Shown: positions 5,236 to 5,522 of the stretch, piece after piece | Layout of the letters: each line of letters opens with the position of its first letter | How positions within the stretch are numbered: the first letter of the stretch is position 1 | From: Acidobacteriota bacterium | Lineage (GTDB): Bacteria > Actinomycetota > Acidimicrobiia > Acidimicrobiales > SHLQ01 | Length of the DNA stretch: 5,522 nucleotides | Direction: 5' to 3' | Assembly: GCA_022562835.1 (NCBI GenBank) | Contig: JADFOM010000183.1 | Location: forward strand, 1 to 5,522 | Program-made: the position numbers and the translations under genes | The notes under the pieces: generated by a model | The model's database searches: none | Told to the model about the DNA's origin: nothing | The model's input: the letters and a program-made list of their open reading frames with translations, nothing else

Positions 5236-5522
5236 TCACTCGAATAGGGCTCGGCTACGACGTTCACGCCTGTGACCCCGAGTCGACCAAGCCTCTGGTG
5301 CTCGGTGGTGTGACGTTCGCTGATGGCCCAGCGTTGGTCGCGCATAGCGATGGCGATGTGATCACCCATGCGGTAATCGACGCGTTGCTGGGCGCCGCCG
5401 GGCTCGGTGACATCGGATCATGGTTCCCCGACGACGACCCAGACCTTGAGGGTGCAGACAGCGTCGCGCTGCTGGAGAAGGTTGTCGCGGCCCTCAAGGA
5501 CGAGGGCTACGCGATCGGCAAC
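5232..5522 (+). CDS. ispF: 2-C-methyl-D-erythritol 2,4-cyclodiphosphate synthase, N-terminal part (3' truncated)
   Basis: IspF cyclises CDP-methylerythritol 2-phosphate to methylerythritol cyclodiphosphate with release of CMP. The 97 visible residues, of a family length near 157, begin RIGLGYDVHA with the metal ligands Asp10 and His12. AHSDGDVITHA follows, with His38, Asp42 and the third metal ligand His46, then DALLGAAGLGDIG with Asp60. The motif usually written FPDTD is FPDDD here (65-69), next to PDLEGADS. The start is fixed by the ATGA overlap with ispD and by the usual distance to GYDVHA. The rest of the gene, including the CMP-binding region, lies beyond the window. Confidence 0.97.
   Translation, partial: MITRIGLGYDVHACDPESTKPLVLGGVTFADGPALVAHSDGDVITHAVIDALLGAAGLGDIGSWFPDDDPDLEGADSVALLEKVVAALKDEGYAIGN

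Overview
The window comes from a GC-rich bacterial chromosome, most likely an actinobacterium. I favour a deep or environmental lineage such as Acidimicrobiia, but that finer placement is inference. Supporting signs are the ClpC-type (not ClpB-type) unfoldase, a lipoprotein resembling mycobacterial LppM, a CRP regulator whose recognition helix reads like M. tuberculosis CRP, and -10 boxes of the TAnnnT type placed 6-7 nt before start codons (leaderless genes). There are no tRNA or rRNA genes, CRISPR arrays, insertion sequences or other signs of mobile DNA. It looks like a core chromosomal locus with some unusual parts.

Layout. 2-775 (+): C-terminal half of the ClpC second AAA+ domain, truncated by the window start. 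776-964: 189-nt spacer with small inverted repeats and a well-formed promoter. 965-2437 (+): an unusual 490-aa protein with a lipoprotein signal, an LppM-like outer domain, one membrane helix and a cytoplasmic HAD-fold domain that has lost all its catalytic residues. 2484-3845 (+): radA. 3846-3878: convergent spacer with a hairpin. 3879-4538 (-): a CRP/FNR-family regulator. 4561-5235 (+): ispD. 5232 to the window end (+): ispF, truncated, overlapping ispD by ATGA.

How the genes relate. The order clpC - radA - ispD - ispF is a known conserved neighbourhood (Bacillus: clpC-radA-disA-yacL-ispD-ispF; Mycobacterium: radA/disA next to carD-ispD-ispF). Here neither disA nor carD is in its usual place. 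A CRP-family gene on the opposite strand sits between radA and ispD, with only 22 nt between its start and that of ispD. The genes serve protein quality control (ClpC), DNA recombination and branch migration (RadA), cyclic-nucleotide-type transcription control (CRP family) and two MEP-pathway isoprenoid steps (IspD, IspF).

The most novel item is the LppM-TM-pseudoHAD protein at 965-2437. It looks like a transmembrane protein that pairs an external lipid-anchored domain with a catalytically dead internal phosphatase fold, which suggests a binding or sensing role.
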